Source: Rubrivivax sp.
GTDB taxonomy: Bacteria; Pseudomonadota; Gammaproteobacteria; Burkholderiales; Burkholderiaceae_C
DNA: 44,563 bases
Assembly: GCA_019635285.1 (NCBI GenBank)
Contig: JAHBZS010000040.1
Coordinates: 1 to 44,563, forward strand
Direction of reading: 5' to 3'
Shown here: positions 1 through 8,163 of the stretch, one piece after another
How the letters are laid out: every line of letters begins with the position of its first letter
How positions within the stretch are numbered: position 1 is the stretch's first letter
Translations under genes and position numbers: made by a program
The notes under the pieces: model-generated
The model's database searches: none
Told to the model about the DNA's origin: nothing
Seen by the model: only the letters and a program-made list of their open reading frames with translations

Positions 1-157
1 GCCGACCGTTCCCCAGTTCGGACGGGTCGGGCACATGCGCCGGAACACACAGCGACGGTTGCGCGCTGGCCACGGCCGCCGCAAACATGTCACGCAGCAG
101 GTCGTGTCCCCGCAGTCGGTCACGAGGGCTGGAATGGTCCATCGGGCCGATCGCCAT
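1..157 (-). CDS. glycerate 2-kinase (TtuD/GckA-type), N-terminal fragment
   Basis: Only the first 52 codons lie in the window; the rest runs off the left edge. The readable N-terminus contains RDRLRGHDLLRDMFAAAV followed by SAQPSLCVPAHVP, which resembles the start of the MOFRL-type glycerate kinases (older name: hydroxypyruvate reductase TtuD). These enzymes phosphorylate D-glycerate in the cytoplasm. It begins 7 bases after the glxR stop, so it is probably the fourth gene of the gcl-hyi-glxR operon and would complete the route from glyoxylate to phosphoglycerate. An in-frame ATG at 142 is an alternative start; neither has a strong ribosome-binding site. The call rests on a short stretch plus context. 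Confidence 0.6.
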   Translation of the reverse strand, partial: MAIGPMDHSSPRDRLRGHDLLRDMFAAAVASAQPSLCVPAHVPDPSELGNGR

Positions 158-164
158 CACCGCT

Positions 165-1064
165 TCAGGCGACCGCCGGGCCGATCTCGACGTTCGACAG
201 TTTCTCCAGCGCGCGCACCATGCCTGAATGGTCCCAGGCTGCACCGCCGTGCGACACGCAGGCGCTGAACAGTTGCTGCGCGGTGGCCGTGGCAGGAAGG
301 GCCAGTCCCAGTGACCTGGCGGCGCCAAGCGCCAGGTTCAGATCCTTCTGGTGCAGGGCGATGCGGAATCCCGGATCGAAGTTGCGCTGGATCATGCGTT
401 CACCCAGGATGTCGAGAATGCGCGACGTGGCCAGTCCGCCCATCAGCGCCTGCCGGACCCTGGACGGGTCGGCCCCGGCCTTGGCGGCGAACAACAGGCC
501 TTCCGCGACGGCATTGATGGTCAGCGCCACGACGATCTGGTTGGCGACCTTGCAGGTCTGGCCGGCGCCGCTGCCGCCGACCAGCGTGATGTTGCTGCCC
601 ATGCATGCGAGCACCGGTCTCACTTGCGCGAACACCTCGGGTTTGCCACCCACCATGATGGACAGTGCCGCGTTTTTCGCGCCGACCTCGCCGCCGGATA
701 CCGGCGCGTCCAGATAGTCGCATCCCAGCGCCTCGATCTTCTTCGCGTAGGCCTTGGTCTCGACCGGCGAAATCGACGACATGTCGACCACGGTCTTGCC
801 GGCACTCAGGCCCTTGGCAACCCCCGTGTCTCCGAACAACACGTCGCCCACATCCGGGGTGTCCGGCAGCATCAGGATGACGATGTCGGCGCGTTGCGCC
901 ACGCCCTTGGCGTCCACGCACTGCGTCGCGCGGCTCTCGCCGATGTGCGCAGGCACCTTGCCCCGCGTGTAGACGAACAGTTGATGGCCTGCGGCGATGA
1001 GATGGCCGGCCATGGGGGTACCCATGATGCCCAGGCCGATGAAGCCGATGTTCAGTTTGCTCAT
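165..1064 (-). CDS. glxR: 2-hydroxy-3-oxopropionate (tartronate semialdehyde) reductase
   Basis: This 299-residue cytoplasmic enzyme should reduce tartronate semialdehyde to D-glycerate with NAD(P)H. It has the beta-hydroxyacid dehydrogenase layout: a Rossmann motif GFIGLGIMGTPMAGHL at residues 7-22, the substrate loop DAPVSGGEVGAKNA near 119-132, and the catalytic lysine K172 in GQTCKVANQ. Length and motifs fit GarR/GlxR better than 3-hydroxyisobutyrate dehydrogenase, and the operon settles it: gcl and hyi lie immediately upstream and a glycerate kinase downstream. Nine bases separate it from hyi. Gcl makes tartronate semialdehyde, Hyi equilibrates it with hydroxypyruvate, and this enzyme pulls the product to glycerate. 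No oddities were seen. Confidence 0.92.
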   Translation of the reverse strand: MSKLNIGFIGLGIMGTPMAGHLIAAGHQLFVYTRGKVPAHIGESRATQCVDAKGVAQRADIVILMLPDTPDVGDVLFGDTGVAKGLSAGKTVVDMSSISPVETKAYAKKIEALGCDYLDAPVSGGEVGAKNAALSIMVGGKPEVFAQVRPVLACMGSNITLVGGSGAGQTCKVANQIVVALTINAVAEGLLFAAKAGADPSRVRQALMGGLATSRILDILGERMIQRNFDPGFRIALHQKDLNLALGAARSLGLALPATATAQQLFSACVSHGGAAWDHSGMVRALEKLSNVEIGPAVA

Positions 1065-1073
1065 GTCGGTGTC

Positions 1074-1853
1074 CTATCGCGCCAGCGCCTGGATCCAGCC
1101 CAGGCCGGCCTCGGTCGTCGTCGCTGGTTTGTATTCGCAGCCGATCCAGCCCTTGTAGCCGATGCGGTCCAGGTGCTTGAACAGGAAGGCGTAGTTGATC
1201 TCGCCGCTGCCGGGTTCGTTGCGCCCGGGGTTGTCGGCCAGCTGGATGTGGCCGATGCGCGCCAGCTGCTGGCTCAGCGTGTTGGCCAGCTCGCCCTCCA
1301 TGCGCTGTGCATGGTAGATGTCGTACTGCACGTAGGCGTTGGCGGCCCCCACCTCGTCCAGGATGGACAGCGCCTGCGCGGTGGTGTTGAGGTAGAAGCC
1401 GGGGATGTCGAAGCGGTTGATCGGCTCGATCAGCAGGTTCAGCCCGGCCTTCTTCAGTTCCGCCGCGGCATAGCGCAGGTTGGCGACGAAGGTGCGGCGC
1501 AGGGTGGCGTCGTCGACGCCGGCCGGCGCCTTGCCCGCCAGGCAGTTGAGGTGCGGCACGCCCAGCGCCTGGCCGTATTCGATGCCGCGCGCCACGCCGG
1601 CGCGGAATTCGTCGACACGCTGCGGGTCGCAGGCCATGCCGCGGTCGCCGGCCTCCCAGTTGCCCGCCGGCAGGTTGTGCAGCACCAACTTCAGGCCGTG
1701 GGCCTGGAGCCGCTGCTGCAGCTCGGCCACCGGATAGGCGTAGGGGAAGAGGAACTCCACCGCCTTGAAGCCGGCCTTGGCGGCGGCCCCGAAGCGGTCG
1801 AGGAAGTCATGCTCGTTGAAGAGCATCGTCAGGTTGGCGGCGAACTGGGGCAT
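1074..1853 (-). CDS. hyi: hydroxypyruvate isomerase
   Basis: This 259-residue TIM-barrel protein of the xylose-isomerase-like superfamily should interconvert hydroxypyruvate and tartronate semialdehyde. Family signatures are visible: N-terminal MPQFAANLTMLFNE, LHNLPAGNWEAGDRG near 58-72, the acidic catalytic residue E143 in LIEPINRFDIPGFY, the metal-site segment QYDIYHAQRMEG, and HIQLADNPGRNEPGSGEINY followed by GCEYKP. These match E. coli Hyi closely in length and order. It lies between gcl and glxR on the same strand, 9 bases before glxR and 125 bases after gcl. No promoter or terminator was recognised in the 125-base gap, so co-transcription is likely but not proven. Confidence 0.92.
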   Translation of the reverse strand: MPQFAANLTMLFNEHDFLDRFGAAAKAGFKAVEFLFPYAYPVAELQQRLQAHGLKLVLHNLPAGNWEAGDRGMACDPQRVDEFRAGVARGIEYGQALGVPHLNCLAGKAPAGVDDATLRRTFVANLRYAAAELKKAGLNLLIEPINRFDIPGFYLNTTAQALSILDEVGAANAYVQYDIYHAQRMEGELANTLSQQLARIGHIQLADNPGRNEPGSGEINYAFLFKHLDRIGYKGWIGCEYKPATTTEAGLGWIQALAR

Positions 1854-1978
1854 GGTGGTTCAAGCAGTGTTCAAGGACGAGGCGGCAGTATCGCGCCACA
1901 GCCGCTCGCGGACCAGCGCCCGTCGAGCAGCCGGCACGGACCCGGCTTTGGCCGGGCCGCAGGCGCTTCGGGGGTGGG

Positions 1979-3754
1979 TCAATCCAGCAGGCCGATGGCC
2001 GTGGGCGCGTCGGCGATGCTCGCCGCCAGCTCCTCGAATTCGTTGATGGCGTCGATCTCGGTGCCCATCGAGATGTTGGTCACGCGCTCGAGCATCACCT
2101 CGATGACCACCGGCACGTTGAACTCGGCCATCCAGGCGTTGGCCTGCTGGATCGCCGGCTTGATCTCTTCCTGCTTGTGCACGCGCACGAACTTGCAGCC
2201 CAGGCCCTCGACCACCTTCTGGTGGTCCACGCCATAGCCGTTGAGCTGCGGCGCGTTGATGTTGTCGAAGCCCAGCTGCACGCAGTAGTCCATGTTGAAG
2301 CCGCGCTGCGCCTGGCGGATGAGCCCCAGGTAGGAGTTGTTGACCACCATGTGGATGTAGGGCAGCTTGAACTGCGCGCCCACCGCCAGCTCCTCGATCA
2401 GGAACTGGAAGTCGTAATCGCCCGACAGCGCCACGATGGTGCGCTTGGGGTCGGCGGCGCGCACGCCCAACGCGGCCGGAATGGTCCAGCCCAGCGGGCC
2501 GGCCTGGCCGCAGTTGATCCACTGGCGCGGCCCGAAGACGTGCAGGAACTGCGCGCCGGCGATCTGGCTCAGGCCGATCGTCGACACGTAGGTGGTGTCG
2601 CGCGGGAAGTTGTTGTTCATGCACTGGTACACACGCTGCGGCTTCATCGGCACCGCGTCGTAGTTGGTCTTGCGCAGCAGCGTGCGCTTGCGCTCGCGGC
2701 ATTCGTCGACCCAGGCGCTGCGGTCGCGCAGCTTGCCGGCGGCCTTCATCTCGGTGGCCACCTGCACGAACAGCTGCAGCGCCGCCTTGGCATCCGAGAC
2801 GATGCCCAGGTCCGGCGTGAAGACGCGCCCGATCTGCGTCGGCTCGATGTCCACGTGCACGAAGCTGCGGCCCTTGGTGTACACCTCGGTGCTGCCGGTG
2901 TGGCGGTTGGCCCAGCGGTTGCCGATGCCGAGCACGAAATCCGACGCCAGCATCGTGGCGTTGCCGTAGCGGTGCGAGGTCTGCAGCCCGCACATGCCGG
3001 CCATCAGCGGGTGGTCGTCGGGGATCGTGCCCCAGCCCATCAGTGTGGGGATCACCGGCACGTTGATCGTCTCGGCGAACTGCACCAGCAGGTCCGACGC
3101 GTCGGCATTGATGATGCCGCCGCCGGCCACGATCAGCGGCCGCTCGCTGGCCTGCAGCATCTGGATGGCCTTCTCGACCTGCGCGCGCGTGGCCGCGGGC
3201 TTGTAGGCGGGCAGCGGCTCGTAGGTGTCGATGTCGAACTCGATCTCGGCCATCTGCACGTCGAAGGGCAGGTCGATGAGCACCGGCCCCGGGCGGCCCG
3301 AGCGCATCAGGTGAAAGGCCTGCTGGAAGGCGCGCGGCACCTGCGCCGGCTCCAGCACGGTGGTTGCCCACTTGGTGACCGGCTTGACGATGGCGGTGAT
3401 GTCCACCGCCTGGAAGTCTTCCTTGTGCATGCGCGCACGCGGCGCCTGGCCGGTGATGCACAGGATGGGGATGCTGTCGGCGCTGGCCGAATACAGGCCG
3501 GTGACCATGTCGGTGCCGGCCGGGCCGCTGGTGCCGATGCACACGCCGATGTTGCCGGCGACGGCGCGCGTGTAGCCCTCGGCCATGTGCGACGCGCCTT
3601 CGACATGGCGCGCCAGCACGTGGGCAATGGTGCCGCGCTCGCGCAGCGCCGCACACAGCGGGTTGATGGCCGCGCCGGGCACGCCGAAGGCTTGGGCGAC
3701 GCCTTCCTTCTCCATCACCAGCACCGCGGCCATGATGGCCTTCATCTTTGCCAT
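1979..3754 (-). CDS. gcl: glyoxylate carboligase (tartronate-semialdehyde synthase)
   Basis: This 591-residue thiamine-diphosphate enzyme joins two glyoxylates into tartronate semialdehyde with loss of CO2. It shows the acetolactate-synthase-like order: an N-terminal Pyr domain ([14 protein letters not shown]), a central FAD/nucleotide domain and a C-terminal PP domain with the ThDP-Mg motif [12 protein letters not shown] and [10 protein letters not shown]. The usual catalytic glutamate of this superfamily is replaced by valine at residue 51 ([14 protein letters not shown]), exactly the position known in E. coli Gcl, which separates it from acetolactate synthases. A good AGAAGGAGA ribosome-binding site precedes the ATG at 3754. 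It heads the operon with hyi, glxR and a glycerate kinase. A palindrome 75 bases upstream is the probable control site. Confidence 0.95.
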   Translation of the reverse strand: MAKMKAIMAAVLVMEKEGVAQAFGVPGAAINPLCAALRERGTIAHVLARHVEGASHMAEGYTRAVAGNIGVCIGTSGPAGTDMVTGLYSASADSIPILCITGQAPRARMHKEDFQAVDITAIVKPVTKWATTVLEPAQVPRAFQQAFHLMRSGRPGPVLIDLPFDVQMAEIEFDIDTYEPLPAYKPAATRAQVEKAIQMLQASERPLIVAGGGIINADASDLLVQFAETINVPVIPTLMGWGTIPDDHPLMAGMCGLQTSHRYGNATMLASDFVLGIGNRWANRHTGSTEVYTKGRSFVHVDIEPTQIGRVFTPDLGIVSDAKAALQLFVQVATEMKAAGKLRDRSAWVDECRERKRTLLRKTNYDAVPMKPQRVYQCMNNNFPRDTTYVSTIGLSQIAGAQFLHVFGPRQWINCGQAGPLGWTIPAALGVRAADPKRTIVALSGDYDFQFLIEELAVGAQFKLPYIHMVVNNSYLGLIRQAQRGFNMDYCVQLGFDNINAPQLNGYGVDHQKVVEGLGCKFVRVHKQEEIKPAIQQANAWMAEFNVPVVIEVMLERVTNISMGTEIDAINEFEELAASIADAPTAIGLLD

Positions 3755-3828
3755 GGCAGTCTCCTTCTAGGGTTGACGCGATCGTCGGGCAACGGGGCAC
3801 TTCGGGGAATCCCCGCCGCCAGATATCA

Positions 3829-3849
3829 GCTATTCCGCTGCGGAATAGC
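3829..3849. promoter_or_regulatory. candidate operator palindrome upstream of gcl
   Basis: Two perfect 10-base arms, GCTATTCCGC and GCGGAATAGC, are separated by one base. The site lies in the divergent gap between gcl (minus, starts 3754) and the lipoprotein gene (plus, starts 3941). Such TTCCGC/GCGGAA dyads resemble operators of IclR-family regulators, and the E. coli gcl regulator AllR belongs to that family. No regulator gene is present here, so the binding protein is inferred only. It could serve either gene. Confidence 0.6.
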
Positions 3850-3940
3850 GAGCCGGTGGGGCCAGACCAGTGTGGGGATTGCACGCCCCATCGGGTTGGC
3901 ATAGAAGCGCAGGCGCGGTGCATCCACCACGGAGGACATC

Positions 3941-4654
3941 ATGCAAACATCCCTGTCTGCGCGGACGCGCTTGGCCCTGTGCACGGTGGCGGCCACGGTC
4001 ACGCTGGCGGCCTGCGGCGGCGGCGCGCTGCTGCTGCTGGGCTTCATCGGCTCGGCCGGCGGTGACTGGCTGCAGGACGACAACCCGGCCCAGCCCGGCT
4101 TGCAGATCCGCAGCACCTGCGGCCCCGGCGGCAACGACGACTGCCGCATCAACATCCAGCCGGTGGGCGGGCAGGACTTCTTCGCGGAGAACTTCGACCT
4201 CAGCTACACCAGCAACCTGCCGGGCTGCGCGGCCAGCGGCGTCGGGCGCGCCAGCGGCGAGCGGCTGCGGCTGGACGGCTGCTTCACCGGTGCCTACGTC
4301 AACATCAACCAGGCGGTGTCGGACGGCGGCGCCGTGCGCATGTTCTTCGACTTCACGCCACCGCTGAACCAGGGCGTCTGGGTCGAGCTGCGCCAGGGCA
4401 TGCGCCGCTTCGTGTTCAGCGACAACAGCAGCGGCTGCGAACTCGGCAGCCCCAACCTGCCGGTGGCGGTGAACATCCTCGACTCCGACATCCGCAACGC
4501 CGCCGGCCCCTTCGAGACGACGATCCAGTCCTTCAGCATCCAGGGTGGCGGTGCCGCCTGGAGCGGCAAGTTCGTCGGCGTGTCCGGCATGCGCCTGACG
4601 CGCGGCACCGAGGTGCTGGAACTCGAACGCCGCCAGGGCAGCGGCGCCTGCTAG
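3941..4654 (+). CDS. uncharacterised outer-membrane-type lipoprotein
   Basis: This 237-residue protein is not recognised. The N-terminus is a lipoprotein signal: basic residues (SARTR), a hydrophobic stretch and lipobox LAAC with the acylated cysteine at residue 25. A Gly/Leu-rich segment follows, then a beta-rich body with several cysteines (STCGPGGNDDC near 58-68, GCAASG, DGCFTG, SSGCELG) that could form disulfides in the periplasm, plus a final C. A GGAGG sequence lies about 8 bases before the ATG. It is divergent from gcl and convergent with the aspartic protease, 14 bases apart, so it looks monocistronic. No enzymatic motif was seen; an envelope role is inference from the signal only. 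Confidence 0.7.
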   Translation: MQTSLSARTRLALCTVAATVTLAACGGGALLLLGFIGSAGGDWLQDDNPAQPGLQIRSTCGPGGNDDCRINIQPVGGQDFFAENFDLSYTSNLPGCAASGVGRASGERLRLDGCFTGAYVNINQAVSDGGAVRMFFDFTPPLNQGVWVELRQGMRRFVFSDNSSGCELGSPNLPVAVNILDSDIRNAAGPFETTIQSFSIQGGGAAWSGKFVGVSGMRLTRGTEVLELERRQGSGAC

Positions 4655-4668
4655 CAGCCTGGGCGGTA

Positions 4669-5853
4669 CTAGCGCAGCAGCGGAAAGAAGCGCTCGCGCC
4701 GCAGTTCGACGCGGCGCGAACGGCCATCGCGAAACAGCTGCAACGCCACTTGCTCGCGCCCGGCCAGCGCTTGCCAGGCCTGCGCCGGGCTCCAGGCGCG
4801 GGCGTCGCGGCCGTCGATGGCCTGCACTGCCTCGCCGGCCTGCAGCCCGGCCGCAGCCGCCGGGCTGCCGTCGATCACCGCGCCGAGGCGCAGCCAGTCG
4901 CCGCCTTCCAGCCGGAAGCCGAAGCCGCCGGGCAGCGGCGGCGGCTCGGGCAGGCCCGGCAGTTCGACGATCAGCCGGTCGCCCGGGCCGTCCAGCGTCA
5001 CCGCGCCCGGCTCGAACAGCGCCATGCCCAGGCTGCCGGCCAGGCGCTCGAAATGCGGGCCGCGCGCGCTGCCCGTGCCGCTTTCCAGCGCGGCCGGCAC
5101 CTGCCGCGCTACCCAGCCCGGCGACACCAGCCGCTCGATGCGCGCAAAGCGCGCCTGCACGTTGCCGCCCAGCTCGCGCACCGTGGTCTGCGGCAGGTCG
5201 GGCGCCTGGCGCAGCAGCGCGTCGGCCCGCTTGGCGAACACCACCAGCGCACCGGCATTGCCGGTATCGAAGACGAAGTCGTCCGCGGCGCGCGCGCCCA
5301 GGGCCAGCGACAGCACCGGCAGGCCCAGGTCCCAGCGCAGCGGCAGCACGGCGGCGCCCGAAGGCGGCAGCGCGGCCGTGGCCGCCCAGCGCAGCTGCCC
5401 CGCGGCCAAGTCGAAGCGCGTGATGCGCTCGCGCAGCCACGGCGCACCGAGCGCGCCGTCGAAGCGGCCGCCGGCCTGGCCGACCAGCGGTTGCAGGTCG
5501 AGCACGATCGCCGGCATCTCCGCCGCGGCATCGGCGCCTGGCAAGGCGGGCAGCCGCACGCGCGGCAAGGTCTGCACGCCGCCGGCCATGGCCACGCGCA
5601 GCGGCGGCAAGGGCGGCAGCTTCAGCTGCTCGGCCAGCGCCGGCGAGACCAGCGCCGCGCTGGCGCCGCTGTCCACCAGCCAGCGCGTGGCCTGGCCCTG
5701 CAGCGGCAGCTCGATCCACGGCAGGCCGCCGAGGTCGCCGGTGCGCAGCAGCTGCAGCGGCGCGCTGCCGTCTGTGGTCGCGGCCGTGACGCGCGGCGCC
5801 GCGGCGGCCAGCAGCGGCAGCGCCAGCAGCTCGCGGCGGCGCAGCAGCGGCAT
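4669..5853 (-). CDS. exported retropepsin-like aspartic protease with C-terminal PDZ domain
   Basis: This 394-residue protein has two aspartic-protease signatures, LVDSGASAALVS with D61 and FVFDTGNAGALVV with D196, each followed by hydrophobic strand residues as in pepsin/retropepsin folds. Residues from about 320 form a PDZ-like domain (GAVIDGSPAAAAGLQAGEAV, then QAIDGRDARAW). The N-terminus, MPLLRRRELLALPLLAAAAP, resembles a Tat or Sec signal peptide with adjacent arginines, so periplasmic action is likely. Its ATG starts directly next to the stop codon of the TIR gene with no intervening base, so it is almost certainly translated from the same transcript. Having both Asp motifs in one chain suggests a monomeric enzyme. 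The substrate is unknown. Confidence 0.82.
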   Translation of the reverse strand: MPLLRRRELLALPLLAAAAPRVTAATTDGSAPLQLLRTGDLGGLPWIELPLQGQATRWLVDSGASAALVSPALAEQLKLPPLPPLRVAMAGGVQTLPRVRLPALPGADAAAEMPAIVLDLQPLVGQAGGRFDGALGAPWLRERITRFDLAAGQLRWAATAALPPSGAAVLPLRWDLGLPVLSLALGARAADDFVFDTGNAGALVVFAKRADALLRQAPDLPQTTVRELGGNVQARFARIERLVSPGWVARQVPAALESGTGSARGPHFERLAGSLGMALFEPGAVTLDGPGDRLIVELPGLPEPPPLPGGFGFRLEGGDWLRLGAVIDGSPAAAAGLQAGEAVQAIDGRDARAWSPAQAWQALAGREQVALQLFRDGRSRRVELRRERFFPLLR

Positions 5854-6786
5854 CTACGGCTCCAGTTCGCTTTCCAGGTCGCCGATCAGCTCGGCGGTCT
5901 GTGCGCTCATGCGCTCCAGCGCCTGGCGCGCCGCCTCGTTGAGCGCCTCCTTGCGCGCGTCCAGCGCCGCCACCTCCGCGGCCGGCGCGCCGCCCGACGC
6001 GTCCAGATGGTGGATCGCCTCGATGACTTCGTTGAGCTTGAACATCGCGCCGCGGTAGACCTCGTTCTCGATGGCCGCCAGCACCTCGCGCACGTCCTCG
6101 CACAGGCTGCGCCGGTCGCGCCAGGCGGCGGTGATGCGGTCGCGGTGCAGCGCCAGCCGCGGAATGAAGCGCTCGCTGACCTCGTTGTAGGCGGCCAGCG
6201 TGTCGCGCACATGGTCGAAGGCGGCGGGGTTGGTCGACAGCACCGCCAGGCTGTTGCCCATCGACGCCTGCCAGCGGAAAGCCACCTGCTTGTACTCGGT
6301 GACCTCGGCCGACAGCGCGTCGAGCATGGCGCGCCGGTCGGCATTGCGCAGCGACTCGATCATCACGCTGGCGTGCTTGAACAGCTCGTCGCCGATCCGG
6401 CGCGCGGCCTGGGCGATGCCGGCATCGCTGGTGTCGGTGGCATCGATGTAGAGCATCTGCGCCGGGTCGATGCCCAGCTCGGTCATGCGCTCACCCAGCG
6501 GCTGCAGCAGCACCGGCAGCGCGAAGGCGCGCTGCAGGTCGGCCTGGCGCTGCAGCGCCAGCGCCGTCTCGCGCTTCACCCAGTCCGAGGCCAGCGCATG
6601 CTCATCGATGAAGACCAGCACGAAGTCACAGTCGCGGCGGATCGCCGCCTCGATGCGCGGCGCGAAACGCTGCCCGGCGGCCAGCGCGTCGCGGTCCAGC
6701 CAGACCTGCACGTGCGGCGGCAGCGGCTCGGTCAGCCGCAGCACCAGCGGCTTGCTCTCGCTGGCGTGGCTGAGGAAGATCCTCAT
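5854..6786 (-). CDS. TIR-domain protein with helical C-terminal region
   Basis: This is a 310-residue cytoplasmic protein. Residues 1-135 form a bacterial TIR domain: strand A motif MRIFLSHASESK, then VWLDRDALAAGQRF, the DFVLVFIDEHALASDWVKRE segment with the likely NADase glutamate at E73, and a final YIDAT strand. Residues 140-310 look almost entirely alpha-helical, with no transmembrane segment. Bacterial TIR domains commonly cleave NAD+ or make cyclic ADP-ribose signals in antiphage defence, for example ThsB of Thoeris. The gene begins 15 bases after the MmgE/PrpD stop and abuts the protease gene. It is longer than a typical ThsB of about 200 residues. A SIR2-SLOG (ThsA-like) gene lies about 3.1 kb away on the opposite strand. 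Its function is otherwise unknown. Confidence 0.85.
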   Translation of the reverse strand: MRIFLSHASESKPLVLRLTEPLPPHVQVWLDRDALAAGQRFAPRIEAAIRRDCDFVLVFIDEHALASDWVKRETALALQRQADLQRAFALPVLLQPLGERMTELGIDPAQMLYIDATDTSDAGIAQAARRIGDELFKHASVMIESLRNADRRAMLDALSAEVTEYKQVAFRWQASMGNSLAVLSTNPAAFDHVRDTLAAYNEVSERFIPRLALHRDRITAAWRDRRSLCEDVREVLAAIENEVYRGAMFKLNEVIEAIHHLDASGGAPAAEVAALDARKEALNEAARQALERMSAQTAELIGDLESELEP

Positions 6787-6801
6787 CGCCCGCCCCGCGT
6801 T

Positions 6802-8163
6802 TCAGACCACCAGCAGCGCTGCCAGCCGGCGCGCGTCGTCGAGCTGGTCGAGGTTCTGCAGCGCCTCCAGGAACTGCCGCTGCTGCGCCGGCGGCAGCGG
6901 CCGCGGCGCATAGGCCATGCAGTCGTCGAAGCGCGCGCGCTGCTGCGCGTCGCTCAGGTCGTTGCCCGGGAAGCCCGGCGCGATGTCCAGGCCGCGCTCG
7001 AACACGCGGCCGTCCGTGGTGTGCAGCACCACGTCCACCGCGGTGTGGCCGCGGGCGTCCATCGCCGCGACGCCCTCGATGCGTACGCGCGGAATCAGCT
7101 GCTGCACCTGCGGGTCGATGATCTGCTCGGGCCGGAAGTGCGCCAGCGCCGAGCTGCGCCGCACGACGGCATTGGCCACGCAGTACTGGGCACTGAACTG
7201 CGCGTCGACGCGCGGGTTCTCGCCGATGCGCCACGGCTGGCCGACCAGCTTGAACGAATACGGCGGCTGCCTCACCAGCACCGATTGCACCTGCGCGGGC
7301 TGCAGATCCAGCTCGCGCACCGCCTGCAGCACCAGCTCGGTCATGCCCTGCGTGGCGCCGCAGCTGGGGTACTGCTTGAACATCATCTTCAGCAGCCGCC
7401 AGTCCTGGCCCAGCCCGGCGGCCAGCGCCCGGGCATCGAGCCGGCCGCGGCCGTAGAGATGGCCATAGCCGTACAGGCCGGTGACGAACTGCTGCGGGCC
7501 GGTGAAGCCGCGCTGCGCCATCTGCGCGCAGACCACGCCGGTCTCGGCCACCCAGCCCTGCACCGCACGCACCGCCAGCGAGCCGTCGATGTTGCTCTGG
7601 AAGCTGCCGCCGCAGCGGTTGAAGGCCAAGGCCAGCGCATGCAGGGTCTGCCGCGGCGTCAGCTTCAGGATGCGCGCGGCCGCCGCGGTGGGCGCGAAGA
7701 CCACGGCGATGCCGGTGGGGTCGAAGCCGTCGTACTGCGCCTCGCTGAGGTTGAAGCGCGAGCTCAACTCGGCGCCGGCCGCCAGCGCCGCCAGGAACTC
7801 CGCACCACTGCAGCCGCCGGCCAGTTCCGCCGCGGCCAGCGCGGCGGGGATCAGCGACGAGCCGATGTGGATGCCCGGCGCCATGGCGTCGCAATAGTCG
7901 AGCGCGCGGCACATCGTGCCGTTGAGCTGCGCGGCGCTGGCCGCGGGCAAGCGGTCGCCGAAGACGAAGGACGTGGCCTGCTCGGCGCCGCCGCGCTCGC
8001 GCAGCAGCTCGCGCAGCGCGGCGATGCCGTCTTCGCCCGCGCCGGCCAGCGCGGCGCCGGTGGCGGCCATCGTCACCAGGCGCACGATGCGCCGCGCGTC
8101 GGCCGGCACGTCGCGCGCCTGCAGCGTGCAGACGAAGTCGGCCAGCTGCTGCTCGACGCTCAC
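6802..8163 (-). CDS. MmgE/PrpD-family protein (2-methylcitrate dehydratase-like)
   Basis: This 453-residue protein shows the MmgE/PrpD pattern: an N-terminal all-helical domain beginning SVEQQLADFVC, an ALDYCDAMAPGIHIGSSLIPAALAAAE active-site region, and a C-terminal part with MMFKQYPSCGATQGMTE near the middle. Members dehydrate 2-methylcitrate or act on related tricarboxylates such as cis-aconitate; the exact substrate cannot be read here, and no other methylcitrate-cycle gene is nearby. The GTG start at 8163 overlaps the stop of the dehydrogenase gene by four bases (GTGA), a sign of translational coupling. Neighbours upstream (a dehydrogenase and a flavin reductase-like protein) suggest a small catabolic operon. 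Confidence 0.83.
   Translation of the reverse strand: MSVEQQLADFVCTLQARDVPADARRIVRLVTMAATGAALAGAGEDGIAALRELLRERGGAEQATSFVFGDRLPAASAAQLNGTMCRALDYCDAMAPGIHIGSSLIPAALAAAELAGGCSGAEFLAALAAGAELSSRFNLSEAQYDGFDPTGIAVVFAPTAAAARILKLTPRQTLHALALAFNRCGGSFQSNIDGSLAVRAVQGWVAETGVVCAQMAQRGFTGPQQFVTGLYGYGHLYGRGRLDARALAAGLGQDWRLLKMMFKQYPSCGATQGMTELVLQAVRELDLQPAQVQSVLVRQPPYSFKLVGQPWRIGENPRVDAQFSAQYCVANAVVRRSSALAHFRPEQIIDPQVQQLIPRVRIEGVAAMDARGHTAVDVVLHTTDGRVFERGLDIAPGFPGNDLSDAQQRARFDDCMAYAPRPLPPAQQRQFLEALQNLDQLDDARRLAALLVV

Noticed and set aside
165-1064. Calling this gene 3-hydroxyisobutyrate dehydrogenase
   Set aside because: The operon with gcl and hyi and the GGEVGAKNA substrate loop favour tartronate semialdehyde reductase.
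1979-3754. Acetolactate synthase large subunit
   Set aside because: Valine replaces the catalytic glutamate at position 51 and the operon is that of glyoxylate use, so Gcl is the better call.
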